Under the pieces are notes generated by a model, which worked only from the letters and a program-made list of their open reading frames with translations, ran no database searches and was not told the DNA's origin. Shown in pieces: positions 10,467-19,042 of a stretch of 64,000 nucleotides of DNA. The position numbers and the translations under genes are program-made. Each line of letters opens with the position of its first letter. Positions within the stretch are counted from its first letter, which is position 1. The stretch is from Gammaproteobacteria bacterium (GTDB lineage Bacteria > Pseudomonadota > Gammaproteobacteria > Steroidobacterales > XN24): contig JAHEFR010000006.1 of assembly GCA_024640085.1 (NCBI GenBank), positions 62,001 through 126,000 of the forward strand, in the 5' to 3' direction.

Positions 10467-10870
10467 GCGTATCCATCGCCTTATTCGCGAGTGTCGGAGT
10501 GCCCGCATTGGGTTGCGGATCGCACTGTGGGGTCGGACCCGGATAACAAACTGATCCAATTCAGATCGAGTCCGTATTCGGGCGGACATTCACCCTTGGA
10601 CGGGGCCTTTCTGCGCCGAAAACAGACTTCCAAGCGCCCTGGTGCCCTCCGGGCCATCCGCCCTCTGCTTCTATCATGCGCCGGCCAGGGTTTCGGCAGC
10701 ACGATGGGACAAGGAAGTCGGCGAGAAGATCGCGCTGCCCTCCCGGCCTCAAAACGAGTCACAAGCCCCCCGAAGCCACCGGGAAAAAGATGATACGGCC
10801 GGGCGCCCCGGTCCGCCGGACCCGTGGTACTGTTTGCCAACTCCCCCGCCAGACCTCGAATCGCCGCCGA
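10467..10870. other. Intergenic region upstream of glnE
   Basis: This 404-base gap has no convincing gene. Frames running through it, including an N-terminal extension of glnE from 10676, lack a ribosome site and resemble no protein. At 10530-10540 there is a short palindrome GGGTCGGACCC within TGTGGGGTCGGACCCGG, resembling the core of REP sequences mobilised by RAYT transposases, but only one copy is present. The glnE promoter should lie here but is not evident. Confidence 0.5.
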
Positions 10871-13780
10871 ATGCCAGCGCAGAACAGCCACGATCCAGCC
10901 GATCCCGTGAACCTGGCCATCGGGCGTCTCCCGGCCTCGATGAAGGAACGGGTATCCGAATCCTGGGACCGGTTTCTCCACGAGCATCCCGATCACGCGG
11001 ATATGATCACCGGGCGGGAGGAGGTCGCGGCCACGCTGCCGGGGGTCTGGGCTACCAGTGAATTCGTTGCCGGCAGTTTGCTGCGTTGCCCGTCGGACAC
11101 GGATTTCCTCACAGGTGAAGACGGCCTCACCGCGCCGTGGAGCCCGGGCATGCTCTCGGACCGGCTGGCCGTCGCCATGGGCGGTTTGGAAGACGAGTCC
11201 GAGGCCATGCAGACGCTGCGCGTCTTCAGAAGGCGGGAAATGCTGAAGGCAGCATGGAGGGACCTGGCCGGCTGGGCCGATGTGCGCGAGACTCTGGGGC
11301 ACGTCAGCGAGCTGGCGGAAGCCGCCATCCGCGAGGCAGTGCGTTTCGCCGGCAACCAGCTGGCCAGGCACCATGGCCGCCCCGTCAATGACGCGGGCAT
11401 GCCGATGACCCTGCTGGTACTCGCCATGGGCAAGCTGGGCGGGAGGGAGCTCAATTTCTCTTCCGACGTGGACCTGGTTTTCCTGTTCGAGCACGGCGGG
11501 GAAACCGATGGCCGTCGCCCCATCAGCTACGATGAGTTCTTCATCCGCCAGGGACAACGTGTCATCCGACTGCTGGACGAGGCCACGGCAGACGGCTTCG
11601 TATTCAGGGTCGACATGCGGCTGAGGCCCTTTGGCGATAGCGGCCCGCTGGCGGTCAGCCTGGCCGCCATGGAGGACTACCTGCAGCAGCACGGCCGGGC
11701 GTGGGAGCGGTACGCCTACGTTAAGGCCAGGCCGCTGACGGGCTATCGTCCCGGGATCGGGCTGTACCGGGACTTGTTGCGGCCCTTCGTCTATCGCAAG
11801 TATCTCGATTACACCGTGTTCGAATCTTTGCGCGAGATGAAACGGCTCATCGAGGTGGAAACCGCCGAGACCTTCCTGAGCGACGACGTCAAGCGAGGCC
11901 CGGGCGGGATCCGCGAGGTGGAGTTCATCGCCCAGTGCCAGCAGATCCTTCGCGGCGGCGCCAACAAGGAGTTGCGCACGGCCTCCCTCCTGGAGGTGTT
12001 GCCACGGCTCTCGGGCAGCCGTCTGCTCGCGGAGGAAACGGTCCGCGGACTGGAACAGTCATACGTGTTTCTGCGGCGAGTGGAGAATCGCCTCCAGCAA
12101 TGGCAGGACCGGCAGGTGCACCGCCTGCCGGAAGGGGGAGGCGATCGCGAGCGGCTCGCCTTCTCTCTGGGGTTCCAGGACTGGGGCGCGTTCTCCTGCG
12201 CGCTCGCGGCCCACCGCCACCGGGTACACGAATATTTCGAGTCCCAGTTCGAGGGTGGTCGGGAGCAGGGCAGCGAATCGCCGGCGGACAGGGCGGCCGT
12301 GCTCTGGGCGGGTGGGCTGGAGCCCGGCGCGGTCGTTGAGGCGATCGGTGAACTGGGTTTCCAGGATACTGAACGCGCGATCGCCGTCCTGGATAGCATG
12401 CGCGCGGCCGGATTCGTGACCCGGCTGGAGGAGAAGGGCCGGCAACGTCTCGATGCGCTGATCCCGGAGGTGCTTCGGGAGTGCGGTGGCCATCGCCAAC
12501 CCGAGCTGGTGCTGGAGCGGGTGGCGGCGATCCTCGAGGCCGTCGGTCTGCGGTCGGCATACTTCGCGCTGCTGAACGAGAACCCCGGGGCACTGGAGAG
12601 GCTAGTCGAACTCTGCGGGCACAGCGAATTCCTGGCGAGCCAGATATCCCGGCATCCTCTGCTCATGGACGAACTCATCGATCCCAGGGTGCTGGACCGG
12701 ATCCCCGACCGGGCTTCCCTGTATGCCGATCTGCGGACCCGGCTCCGTGGCGCGGGCGGGGACGAGGAAGCCCAGCTCGAAACGCTCAGGCAATTTCAGC
12801 GCAGCGCGGTGTTCCTGGTCGCGGTCGCGGACCTCAGCGGGACATTGCCGCTGATGAAAGTCAGCGACCGGCTGACCGACATCGCCGAGGTCGTCCTGCA
12901 GGTCTGTATCGAGCTGGCATGGTCGCAGATGGTCTCGCGGTACGGGGCGCCGGGCTGCGAGGCGGACGATGGACGCAGGGAGGCGGGTTTCGCCGCCATC
13001 GGATACGGCAAGCTGGGCGGGCTGGAACTCGGCTACGGATCCGACCTGGACGTGGTGTTCGTCAACGACTCCGAGGGGCGGGACCAGGTGACGGACGGGC
13101 CGTCGCCGCTGGAGAACGGGCTCTTCTTCGGCAGGCTGACGCGACGGCTGGTGCACCTGCTCTCCACTCAGACCAGCTCCGGTCGGCTGTACGATGTCGA
13201 TACCCGCCTGCGACCGAGCGGCAAGGGCGGCCTGCTGGTCACCAACCTGGACGCATTTGAGCGGTACCAGCGGGAACAGGCCTGGACCTGGGAACACCAG
13301 GCGTTGCTGCGGGCAAGGGCCGTTGCCGGGTCACCCGGCGTCATGGACCGGTTCGAGGCGGTCAGGAGGGACGTACTCTGCTCCGCCGTCCACCGGGATT
13401 CGCTCCGCGAGGACGTGGTTGAGATGCGGGAACGAATGCGACTCGAGCTGGGCAGCCGTACCCCGGGGGTCTTCGACGTCAAGCAGGACCGGGGCGGGAT
13501 CGCCGACATCGAGTTCCTCGTCCAGTACCTCGTCCTGCGCCACGCTCACGAACACCCGGCCCTGGTGAAGTACTCGGACAACGTCCGGCAACTCGACAGT
13601 CTGGTAGAGGCCGGAATCATGGATGCGTCGATCGCGGCAGAATTGAAGGACGCCTATCTGGATTACCGCGCTCGCATGCACCGGCTCGCTCTGGAGGACC
13701 GCCCCGGACAGGCTTCGGCGGACGAGTTTGTCGAGCGCCGCCGCCGGGTGGCGGAGATCTGGGCCGACACCTTCGGATGA
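10871..13780 (+). CDS. glnE: Bifunctional glutamine synthetase adenylyltransferase / adenylyl-removing enzyme
   Basis: GlnE adenylylates and de-adenylylates glutamine synthetase in response to PII, tuning nitrogen assimilation. From ATG 10871 it has 969 residues, close to the E. coli length of about 946. It has the diagnostic pair of nucleotidyltransferase domains. The N-terminal one has GKLGGRELNFSSDVDLVF at about 187-204 (the adenylyl-removing half) and the C-terminal one has GKLGGLELGYGSDLDVVF near 713-730 (the adenylyl-transferring half). Both keep the paired aspartates that bind metal. An in-frame extension to 10676 is rejected because it is basic, low-complexity and not family-like. glnE next to LPS-core genes is also seen in Pseudomonas. 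Confidence 0.97.
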   Translation: MPAQNSHDPADPVNLAIGRLPASMKERVSESWDRFLHEHPDHADMITGREEVAATLPGVWATSEFVAGSLLRCPSDTDFLTGEDGLTAPWSPGMLSDRLAVAMGGLEDESEAMQTLRVFRRREMLKAAWRDLAGWADVRETLGHVSELAEAAIREAVRFAGNQLARHHGRPVNDAGMPMTLLVLAMGKLGGRELNFSSDVDLVFLFEHGGETDGRRPISYDEFFIRQGQRVIRLLDEATADGFVFRVDMRLRPFGDSGPLAVSLAAMEDYLQQHGRAWERYAYVKARPLTGYRPGIGLYRDLLRPFVYRKYLDYTVFESLREMKRLIEVETAETFLSDDVKRGPGGIREVEFIAQCQQILRGGANKELRTASLLEVLPRLSGSRLLAEETVRGLEQSYVFLRRVENRLQQWQDRQVHRLPEGGGDRERLAFSLGFQDWGAFSCALAAHRHRVHEYFESQFEGGREQGSESPADRAAVLWAGGLEPGAVVEAIGELGFQDTERAIAVLDSMRAAGFVTRLEEKGRQRLDALIPEVLRECGGHRQPELVLERVAAILEAVGLRSAYFALLNENPGALERLVELCGHSEFLASQISRHPLLMDELIDPRVLDRIPDRASLYADLRTRLRGAGGDEEAQLETLRQFQRSAVFLVAVADLSGTLPLMKVSDRLTDIAEVVLQVCIELAWSQMVSRYGAPGCEADDGRREAGFAAIGYGKLGGLELGYGSDLDVVFVNDSEGRDQVTDGPSPLENGLFFGRLTRRLVHLLSTQTSSGRLYDVDTRLRPSGKGGLLVTNLDAFERYQREQAWTWEHQALLRARAVAGSPGVMDRFEAVRRDVLCSAVHRDSLREDVVEMRERMRLELGSRTPGVFDVKQDRGGIADIEFLVQYLVLRHAHEHPALVKYSDNVRQLDSLVEAGIMDASIAAELKDAYLDYRARMHRLALEDRPGQASADEFVERRRRVAEIWADTFG

Positions 13781-13803
13781 TCGGGGGCCACGGGATGCAC
13801 TGA

Positions 13804-13809
13804 TATAAT
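13804..13809 (+). promoter_or_regulatory. -10 element upstream of the zf-CHCC gene
   Basis: A perfect TATAAT is followed by a C/G-rich discriminator (CTCCGCGCCCC), 33 bases before the ATG at 13842. No good -35 hexamer is seen at 16-18 bases. It starts three bases into the TGATATAATC stretch and just after the glnE stop, so the LPS genes may have their own promoter. Confidence 0.5.
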
Positions 13810-13841
13810 CTCCGCGCCCCGTCACATACCGGGAAATCGAC

Positions 13842-14048
13842 ATGTCGGCCCGAACAGAACCGGATCAGGCGAACGCCCAGAATCACTATCAGGTCACGCG
13901 GGCGCAGCTGCCTCTCAGCTGCCCGACCCCGGCCATGTCTCTGTGGAATTCCCATCCCCGCGTGTATCTGCCGGTGGAGGTCACAGGCAAGGCGAAGTGC
14001 CCTTACTGCGGAGCGACCTACACGCTCGTCGAGGACGGGCAGCCCTGA
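13842..14048 (+). CDS. Small zinc-finger (zf-CHCC) protein
   Basis: A 68-residue protein with the zf-CHCC zinc site: Cys27, His38, Cys53 and Cys56 (LSCP ... SHPR ... KCPYC). This family is related to the zinc-binding part of mitochondrial complex I subunit NDUFS6. Bacterial members are short, uncharacterised, and frequently lie beside waaF or ilvE in gammaproteobacteria. Here it precedes the LPS-core glycosyltransferase by 55 bases on the same strand. A role linked to the LPS genes is suggested only by neighbourhood. Confidence 0.88.
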   Translation: MSARTEPDQANAQNHYQVTRAQLPLSCPTPAMSLWNSHPRVYLPVEVTGKAKCPYCGATYTLVEDGQP

Positions 14049-14103
14049 AACGCTCAGAGGGCCGACAGGGCTGACCCGGGCCCGGGCGCGACCGGGACCG
14101 AGG

Positions 14104-15186
14104 ATGGACATGCCACAAGAACCGCGCCCTCCCGTAGTCTGTCACGTGAATCTGGCCCGTGGGTTTCGGGGCGGCGAGAGACAGACCGAACTGCTGGTGC
14201 GCGAACTGGCCGGCAGAAATCTGGCGCAGCGCTTGGTGGCCCGGGCCGGCGAGCCCCTGGCAGCGCGCCTGCGCGGAGTCGCCCGCCTGGAAGTGGTCGA
14301 GTCCAGGGCCGGCGTTCTGTCCGGGGCGCGCGCCATCGGCAAGGCCGGCCTTGTCCACGTCCACGAGGGGCGCAGCCTGAAAAGCGCCTGGATCAACAGC
14401 GTGGCTACAGGGGTCCCTTACCTGATCACCCGTCGGATCCAGAACGCACCTCGGGCCCACTGGCTGAACATGATCATGTACCGACGCGCCCGGGCGATCG
14501 CCGTCCTCAGCCGGGCGATCGGCGCGAGCGTGGCGACGCTCTGGCCCGAGGTCGCTTCCACGGTGATCCCCAGCGCCGTCGCCGGACTGCCCTCCGATCC
14601 CGCGAGGTCCGCCAACCTGCGCCGCGACTGGGGTGGAAACTTCGTCGTCGGGCACGTCGGGGAGCTCGATGATTCTCACAAGGGGCAGGCCCAGATCCTG
14701 GCCGTGGCCAGGCGCCTCGCGGGCGCGTCCCCGGGGGTGCGATTCGTACTGGTGGGGGGCGGATCGGACGAGACGATGCTGCGATCGTCGGCCGCTGGTC
14801 ACACCAACGTCGTGTTCGCCGGCCAGGTTGAATCCGTCGGCGACTACCTGGGCGCGTTCGACGCTTTCCTGTTCCCTTCGCGACACGAAGGGCTGGGGTC
14901 TATACTGCTCGACGTCCTCGATTTCGGCCTGCCCGTCGTCGCCACCAGGGTCGGCGGGATACCGGAGATCGTCGAGGACGGCGTCAACGGGGTGCTTGTC
15001 GAGGTCGACGATATCGAAGGCATGGGGAACGCGTTGCTGGCCCTCTCGGCGGACACGGACCTGAGGAGCCGGCTGGGTGCGAGAGGCCGGTCGACGGCCG
15101 CGGCGTTCTCCGCTTCCCTCATGGCGGAGCGCTACCTGGAGCTGTACCGGTCCATCCTTGGAGAGAACGGGGTCCGGACTACATGA
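14104..15186 (+). CDS. Family 4 glycosyltransferase, probably LPS core
   Basis: This 360-residue GT-B fold enzyme has the GT4 N-terminal glycine loop (GFRGGERQTELLVREL) and a C-terminal donor-binding region (FPSRHEGLGSILLDVLDFGLP). The usual E-x7-E motif reads E262-x7-D270, with Asp in place of the second Glu. It overlaps hldD by four bases (ATGA), so the two are translationally coupled and it probably adds a sugar, perhaps heptose or hexose, to the LPS inner core on the cytoplasmic side. The exact donor and acceptor cannot be read. ATG 14110 is an alternative start. Confidence 0.88.
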   Translation: MDMPQEPRPPVVCHVNLARGFRGGERQTELLVRELAGRNLAQRLVARAGEPLAARLRGVARLEVVESRAGVLSGARAIGKAGLVHVHEGRSLKSAWINSVATGVPYLITRRIQNAPRAHWLNMIMYRRARAIAVLSRAIGASVATLWPEVASTVIPSAVAGLPSDPARSANLRRDWGGNFVVGHVGELDDSHKGQAQILAVARRLAGASPGVRFVLVGGGSDETMLRSSAAGHTNVVFAGQVESVGDYLGAFDAFLFPSRHEGLGSILLDVLDFGLPVVATRVGGIPEIVEDGVNGVLVEVDDIEGMGNALLALSADTDLRSRLGARGRSTAAAFSASLMAERYLELYRSILGENGVRTT

Positions 15187-16121
15187 TCATCGTTACCGGT
15201 GGCGCCGGCTTTGTCGGCGGCAATCTGATCAGGGGCCTCAATCGCCGGGGCCTCACCGACATCCTGGTAGTGGACGACATGACCGACGGCACCAAGTTCG
15301 TCAACCTGGTCGACTGCCGGATCGCAGACTACGAGGACAAGGATGCCTTCGGCGAGAAGCTGTCGAAGCGCGGGCTGCCGGGCCAGGTGACAGCCGTTCT
15401 GCACCAGGGGGCCTGCACCGAGACCACCGAATGGGACGGCAGATTCATGCTGGACCAGAACTTCGCGTTCTCGAGGGAACTGCTGCATCGGTGCGCCGAG
15501 CGGCGGGTCCCGTTCATCTACGCTTCCTCGGCGGCCGTGTACGGTGCCGGACCTGAATTCAACGAGACGCCGGATTGCGAGCGGCCACTCAACGTGTACG
15601 GCTACTCCAAGCTGCTGTTCGATCAGTACGTGCGGCGCCACGGCGACATCGGAAGCCAGGTGGTGGGGCTGAGATACTTCAACGTCTACGGTCCGGGCGA
15701 GGCGCACAAGGGAGCCATGGCCAGCGTCGTCTGGCATTTCAACGAGCAGTTGAAAAAGACCGGCGAGGTCCGGCTGTTCAAGGGATCGGGTGGATACGAA
15801 GCCGGGGAACAGCGCCGGGATTTCGTGTTCGTCGACGACATCGTCGAGGTTGTCCTGTATTTCCTGGAACATCCCGGGCAATCCGGAATCTTCAACGCGG
15901 GGACGGGGCGGGCGCACACATTCAACGAAGTCGCGCGTGCCGTCATCGGCTGGCACGGCCGGGGCGATATCACCTACGTGGACTTCCCGGAACATCTCGC
16001 CGATCGCTACCAGAGCTTCACCCGCGCTGATCTCTCTCGCCTTCGGTCCGCTGGCTGTCCCGTCCAGTTTCGCGATGTCGATCAGGGCGTCGGAGCCACG
16101 CTGGACGTCATCAACACCTGA
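15183..16121 (+). CDS. hldD: ADP-L-glycero-D-manno-heptose 6-epimerase
   Basis: The 312-residue short-chain dehydrogenase-type epimerase converts ADP-D-glycero- to ADP-L-glycero-D-manno-heptose, the last step of the heptose donor pathway. The NADP-binding loop is TGGAGFVGGN (residues 5-14). The catalytic set appears as ASSAAVYG and the Tyr-x3-Lys motif in VYGYSKLLFDQYV. The heptose-epimerase-specific block VVGLRYFNVYGPGEAHKG is intact. It is coupled to the upstream glycosyltransferase, and waaF follows after 14 bases. HldE, the enzyme for earlier steps, is encoded at 19043. Confidence 0.97.
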   Translation: MIIVTGGAGFVGGNLIRGLNRRGLTDILVVDDMTDGTKFVNLVDCRIADYEDKDAFGEKLSKRGLPGQVTAVLHQGACTETTEWDGRFMLDQNFAFSRELLHRCAERRVPFIYASSAAVYGAGPEFNETPDCERPLNVYGYSKLLFDQYVRRHGDIGSQVVGLRYFNVYGPGEAHKGAMASVVWHFNEQLKKTGEVRLFKGSGGYEAGEQRRDFVFVDDIVEVVLYFLEHPGQSGIFNAGTGRAHTFNEVARAVIGWHGRGDITYVDFPEHLADRYQSFTRADLSRLRSAGCPVQFRDVDQGVGATLDVINT

Positions 16122-16135
16122 GCACGGGTGAATTC

Positions 16136-17149
16136 TTGAGCGACCGGATTCTCGTGATAGGGCCGTCCTGGGTCGGCGACATGGTCATGGCCCAGGGCCT
16201 GTTCATCGCTCTCACGGAACAGGAGGGAGCGCGCGTAGACGTGGTCGCGCCCGCGTGGTCCCTGCCGCTGATCCGGCGCATGCCCGAGGTCAGCGAAGCT
16301 GTCGAGTTGCCGGTCGCCCACGGGGAGATACGGCTGACCGTCCGCCGCCGGGTCGGCCGTGATCTGGCCAGACGGGGCTACGGGCGGGCGATCGTGCTAC
16401 CGCGGTCGTTCAAGTCGGCCCTGATCCCATGGTTCGCCCGCATCCCGGTCCGCACCGGCTATGTCGGTGAAATGCGGTTCGCTCTGCTCAACGATGTCCG
16501 CCGGATGGATTCGTCCGTGCTCACCCAGACGGCGCAACGTTACGTGGCCCTGGGCTATCCGGCCGACGCCCCGCAGCCGCCGGTGGTCCCCGCTCCACGC
16601 CTCAGGGTGGATCAGGACAACCAGTCACGGTTGATGACGAGTCTGGGCCTGGGGGGGCCGGACCCGGTAGTGGCCGTGATGCCGGGGGCGGAGTATGGGC
16701 CGGCGAAATGCTGGCCGCTGGAGTACTTTGGCGCGGCTGCCAGCAAGCTGGCCGACAGAGGCTACCGGGTGTGGATACTCGGCTCCGGCAGGGACCATGC
16801 TGCGGGACAGGAGATCGAACGGCATGCCGGTGGCGCGGCCACAAACCTTTGTGGCCAGACAGAACTGGAGGACGCCATTGACCTGCTGGCCTGGGCCCGG
16901 CATGCGGTGACCAACGACTCCGGGCTGATGCACGTCGCCGCCGCCGTCGGCTGCCACGTGATCGGGATCTACGGCTCCTCCACGCCGGCGTATACGCCCC
17001 CGCTCACCGATCGATCCACGGTCCGGTACCTGGGCCTGGAGTGCAGCCCATGCTTCCGGAGGGAATGCCCGCTGGGGCATCTCCGTTGCCTGCGGGAGAT
17101 ACCCGTCACAGACGTTATCGACGCCGTCGAATTCTTCGACGCTGCCTGA
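16136..17149 (+). CDS. waaF: ADP-heptose:LPS heptosyltransferase II
   Basis: A 337-residue GT9 enzyme that transfers the second L,D-heptose onto the LPS inner core. The start (SDRILVIGPSWVGDMVMAQGLF) matches WaaF closely. The C-terminal half has the family's PGAEYGPAKCWPLEYFGAAA segment and the ADP-heptose site TNDSGLMHVAAAVG. The start codon is TTG at 16136. No ATG or GTG in frame upstream fits, and the protein begins where WaaF homologues begin. It is in line with hldD. Confidence 0.95.
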   Translation: MSDRILVIGPSWVGDMVMAQGLFIALTEQEGARVDVVAPAWSLPLIRRMPEVSEAVELPVAHGEIRLTVRRRVGRDLARRGYGRAIVLPRSFKSALIPWFARIPVRTGYVGEMRFALLNDVRRMDSSVLTQTAQRYVALGYPADAPQPPVVPAPRLRVDQDNQSRLMTSLGLGGPDPVVAVMPGAEYGPAKCWPLEYFGAAASKLADRGYRVWILGSGRDHAAGQEIERHAGGAATNLCGQTELEDAIDLLAWARHAVTNDSGLMHVAAAVGCHVIGIYGSSTPAYTPPLTDRSTVRYLGLECSPCFRRECPLGHLRCLREIPVTDVIDAVEFFDAA

Positions 17150-17270
17150 CCGGGGCGGGGCACCTGTGGGTGGCGGTCGTGACGAGGCGGATCGTCCGGA
17201 ATCCCGCAGTGGTAGACTTCCGACCCCGTGAACAGTCCAATCCGGGCGGATTCTGGGGGGTTCCGGGAGG

Positions 17271-17993
17271 ATGCTCGAGCGCTTCGTCACCTGCGCCGGC
17301 GGCGCCATCCTGGCTGACGATGGCATCGCCGTCGACTGGGCCCTGGATCACTTCGAGCCGGATTTCTGGCGTTGCCGCGGGGCGCCGATAGAAGAACTGG
17401 TCGGCGGCCGGGGGACCGTCTCCTTCGTCGCGACGGGCGCCGGCGAGTGGGCGTTGCGCCATTATCGTCGCGGCGGTCTCGTGGCCCACTTTTTCGACGA
17501 CCATTATCTCTGGCTGGGCAGGAACCGGACGCGCGCTTTCCGCGAGTGGCGCCTGTTGAAATCACTGTTCGAATTCGGCCTGCCAGTGCCTCGCCCGATC
17601 GCCGCCGCCTACCGCAGGCTCGGCGCTGCCTACACCGCGGATCTCGTCACCCAGCGCATCCCCGGGGCCAGCCCCCTGGCCCGCCACCTGGCAGAGGCGG
17701 CCTTACCGGAACGTGCCTGGCGCCGGCTGGGGGTCTGCGTGCGCCGGTTCCATGACGCCGGCGTGTGTCATGCTGACCTGACCGCTCACAATCTTCTGCT
17801 GGATCACGCCAGTAACCCCTGGCTGCTGGATTTCGATCGGGGAAGTGTCCGCCGTCCGGGCCCCTGGCAGAAGTCCAACCTGGACCGGTTGCTTAGGTCC
17901 CTGAACAAGGTCTCCATGGAGAACGCGTCCACCCAGTTCGCGCCCGGCAACTGGGACATGTTCCTCAGCGGGTACGATCAGGGTTCCGCATAG
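17271..17993 (+). CDS. kdkA: 3-deoxy-D-manno-octulosonic acid (Kdo) kinase
   Basis: This 240-residue protein has the small kinase fold of KdkA, which phosphorylates the 4-OH of the first Kdo on lipid A. Catalytic elements are His167-Ala-Asp169 with Asn174 (HADLTAHNLL) and the metal-binding Asp187-Phe-Asp189 (LDFDRG). It follows waaF by 121 bases. The GGGAGG directly abuts the ATG, which is unusually tight for a ribosome site, so the true start may differ. Its last 16 bases overlap the convergent acyltransferase. KdkA typically accompanies LPS with a single Kdo. Confidence 0.88.
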   Translation: MLERFVTCAGGAILADDGIAVDWALDHFEPDFWRCRGAPIEELVGGRGTVSFVATGAGEWALRHYRRGGLVAHFFDDHYLWLGRNRTRAFREWRLLKSLFEFGLPVPRPIAAAYRRLGAAYTADLVTQRIPGASPLARHLAEAALPERAWRRLGVCVRRFHDAGVCHADLTAHNLLLDHASNPWLLDFDRGSVRRPGPWQKSNLDRLLRSLNKVSMENASTQFAPGNWDMFLSGYDQGSA

Positions 17994-18904
17994 GGATCCG
18001 GGGCCGCCGATTCCGCCGGCTTGAAACGCCGGTGCACCCACAGGTACTGGGCCGGATGCTCGCGGATCCGGGCCTCGAGCAGCCGGTTGATTCTCGCCGC
18101 GTCGGCGGCGGGGGAATCGCCGGGGAAGTCCTCCATGGGAGGGAGTATCACCAGCCGATAACCGGCCGCGTCCGGCAGCCTGACCGGGAAGAAAGGCACC
18201 ACCGGCGCCCCGCTCAGTTTCGCCAATGCCGATGTGGCGGTATTGGTCGGGGCGGGGACGCCGAAGAAGGGCACGACGGCGCTGTGCCGGCGCCGGTGGC
18301 TCTGATCCGGCGCGAAATATACGGCCCGGTTGCGTTTCAGCGCATTGACGATGCCGCGCACATCCTGCTTCGGGATGGTCTCGCGAGCCGACCGCTCGCG
18401 ACCCCGCTTGACGACTTCGTCGAACAGCCTGTTGCCGTGGGGGCGATAGACCGCGGCCACTGGCGCCAGCAATGTGACAAATCGGCCGCCCAGGTCCAGG
18501 GTAGTGAAATGGCCCGTCAGCATGATGGCGCCACGACCCTGGCTCATGGCCTCGTTCAGGTGCTCGATGCCCTCGACCCGGACCAGGCCGCGGACCTCCT
18601 CGTCCGGGGACCACCAGCACATGGCCGTTTCGATCAGGGCCATGCCCAGGGATTCGAAATGCTCGCTGAGGAGATCCGCCCGCCGGGCCGGGTCCAGTTC
18701 GGGGAAGCACATCTCCAGGTTGCGCCGGGCGATCCGTCGCCTGTGGCGCGAGAGCCCCATGAATAACCTGCCGACGGATCGTCCTACCGCCAGCCGGACC
18801 GGGAACGGCAGGAAAAGGCAGGCCCGCAGCAGCCCGAGACCGAGCCAGACGGGCCAGTATCTGGGCGCAATGAAGCGGGTAAGAGGCGTGTCGTCTGTGT
18901 TCAT
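17978..18904 (-). CDS. LpxL/HtrB-type lipid A late acyltransferase
   Basis: A 308-residue member of the lysophospholipid acyltransferase superfamily that adds secondary acyl chains to Kdo-lipid A at the inner membrane. It has an N-terminal hydrophobic segment (about 18-38), the catalytic His132-x4-Asp137 motif (GHFTTLD) and the downstream FAPDQSHRR / VPFFGVPAPTNTA substrate region. I chose ATG 18904; an in-frame extension to 19069 is basic, Pro-rich and runs across the hldE start. Whether it is LpxL (lauroyl) or LpxM (myristoyl) cannot be decided. Confidence 0.92.
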   Translation of the reverse strand: MNTDDTPLTRFIAPRYWPVWLGLGLLRACLFLPFPVRLAVGRSVGRLFMGLSRHRRRIARRNLEMCFPELDPARRADLLSEHFESLGMALIETAMCWWSPDEEVRGLVRVEGIEHLNEAMSQGRGAIMLTGHFTTLDLGGRFVTLLAPVAAVYRPHGNRLFDEVVKRGRERSARETIPKQDVRGIVNALKRNRAVYFAPDQSHRRRHSAVVPFFGVPAPTNTATSALAKLSGAPVVPFFPVRLPDAAGYRLVILPPMEDFPGDSPAADAARINRLLEARIREHPAQYLWVHRRFKPAESAAPDPYAEP

Positions 18905-19010
18905 CCGCGGGCACGCACGGCGGTCAGGCGAGAGCTTTCTCGGAGGCCGGAAGTGTAACCCAGGGGCGTGTCTGCACGGGCCGGCCGCGGAGGTCGGCCA
19001 CTCACCGCGT

Positions 19011-19016
19011 GATAAT
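19011..19016 (+). promoter_or_regulatory. Putative -10 element for hldE
   Basis: GATAAT is followed by a C/G-rich stretch (ATCCGCGCC), 27 bases before ATG 19043. It sits in the 138-base divergent region between the acyltransferase and hldE. No strong -35 is visible. The surrounding text closely resembles that at 13804-13818. Confidence 0.4.
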
Positions 19017-19042
19017 ATCCGCGCCAAAACCGGAGTCAGGCC

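Noticed and set aside
10676-10870. An N-terminal extension of glnE by 65 residues
   Set aside because: The extension is low-complexity, basic and without a ribosome site; ATG 10871 gives a family-like length and start.
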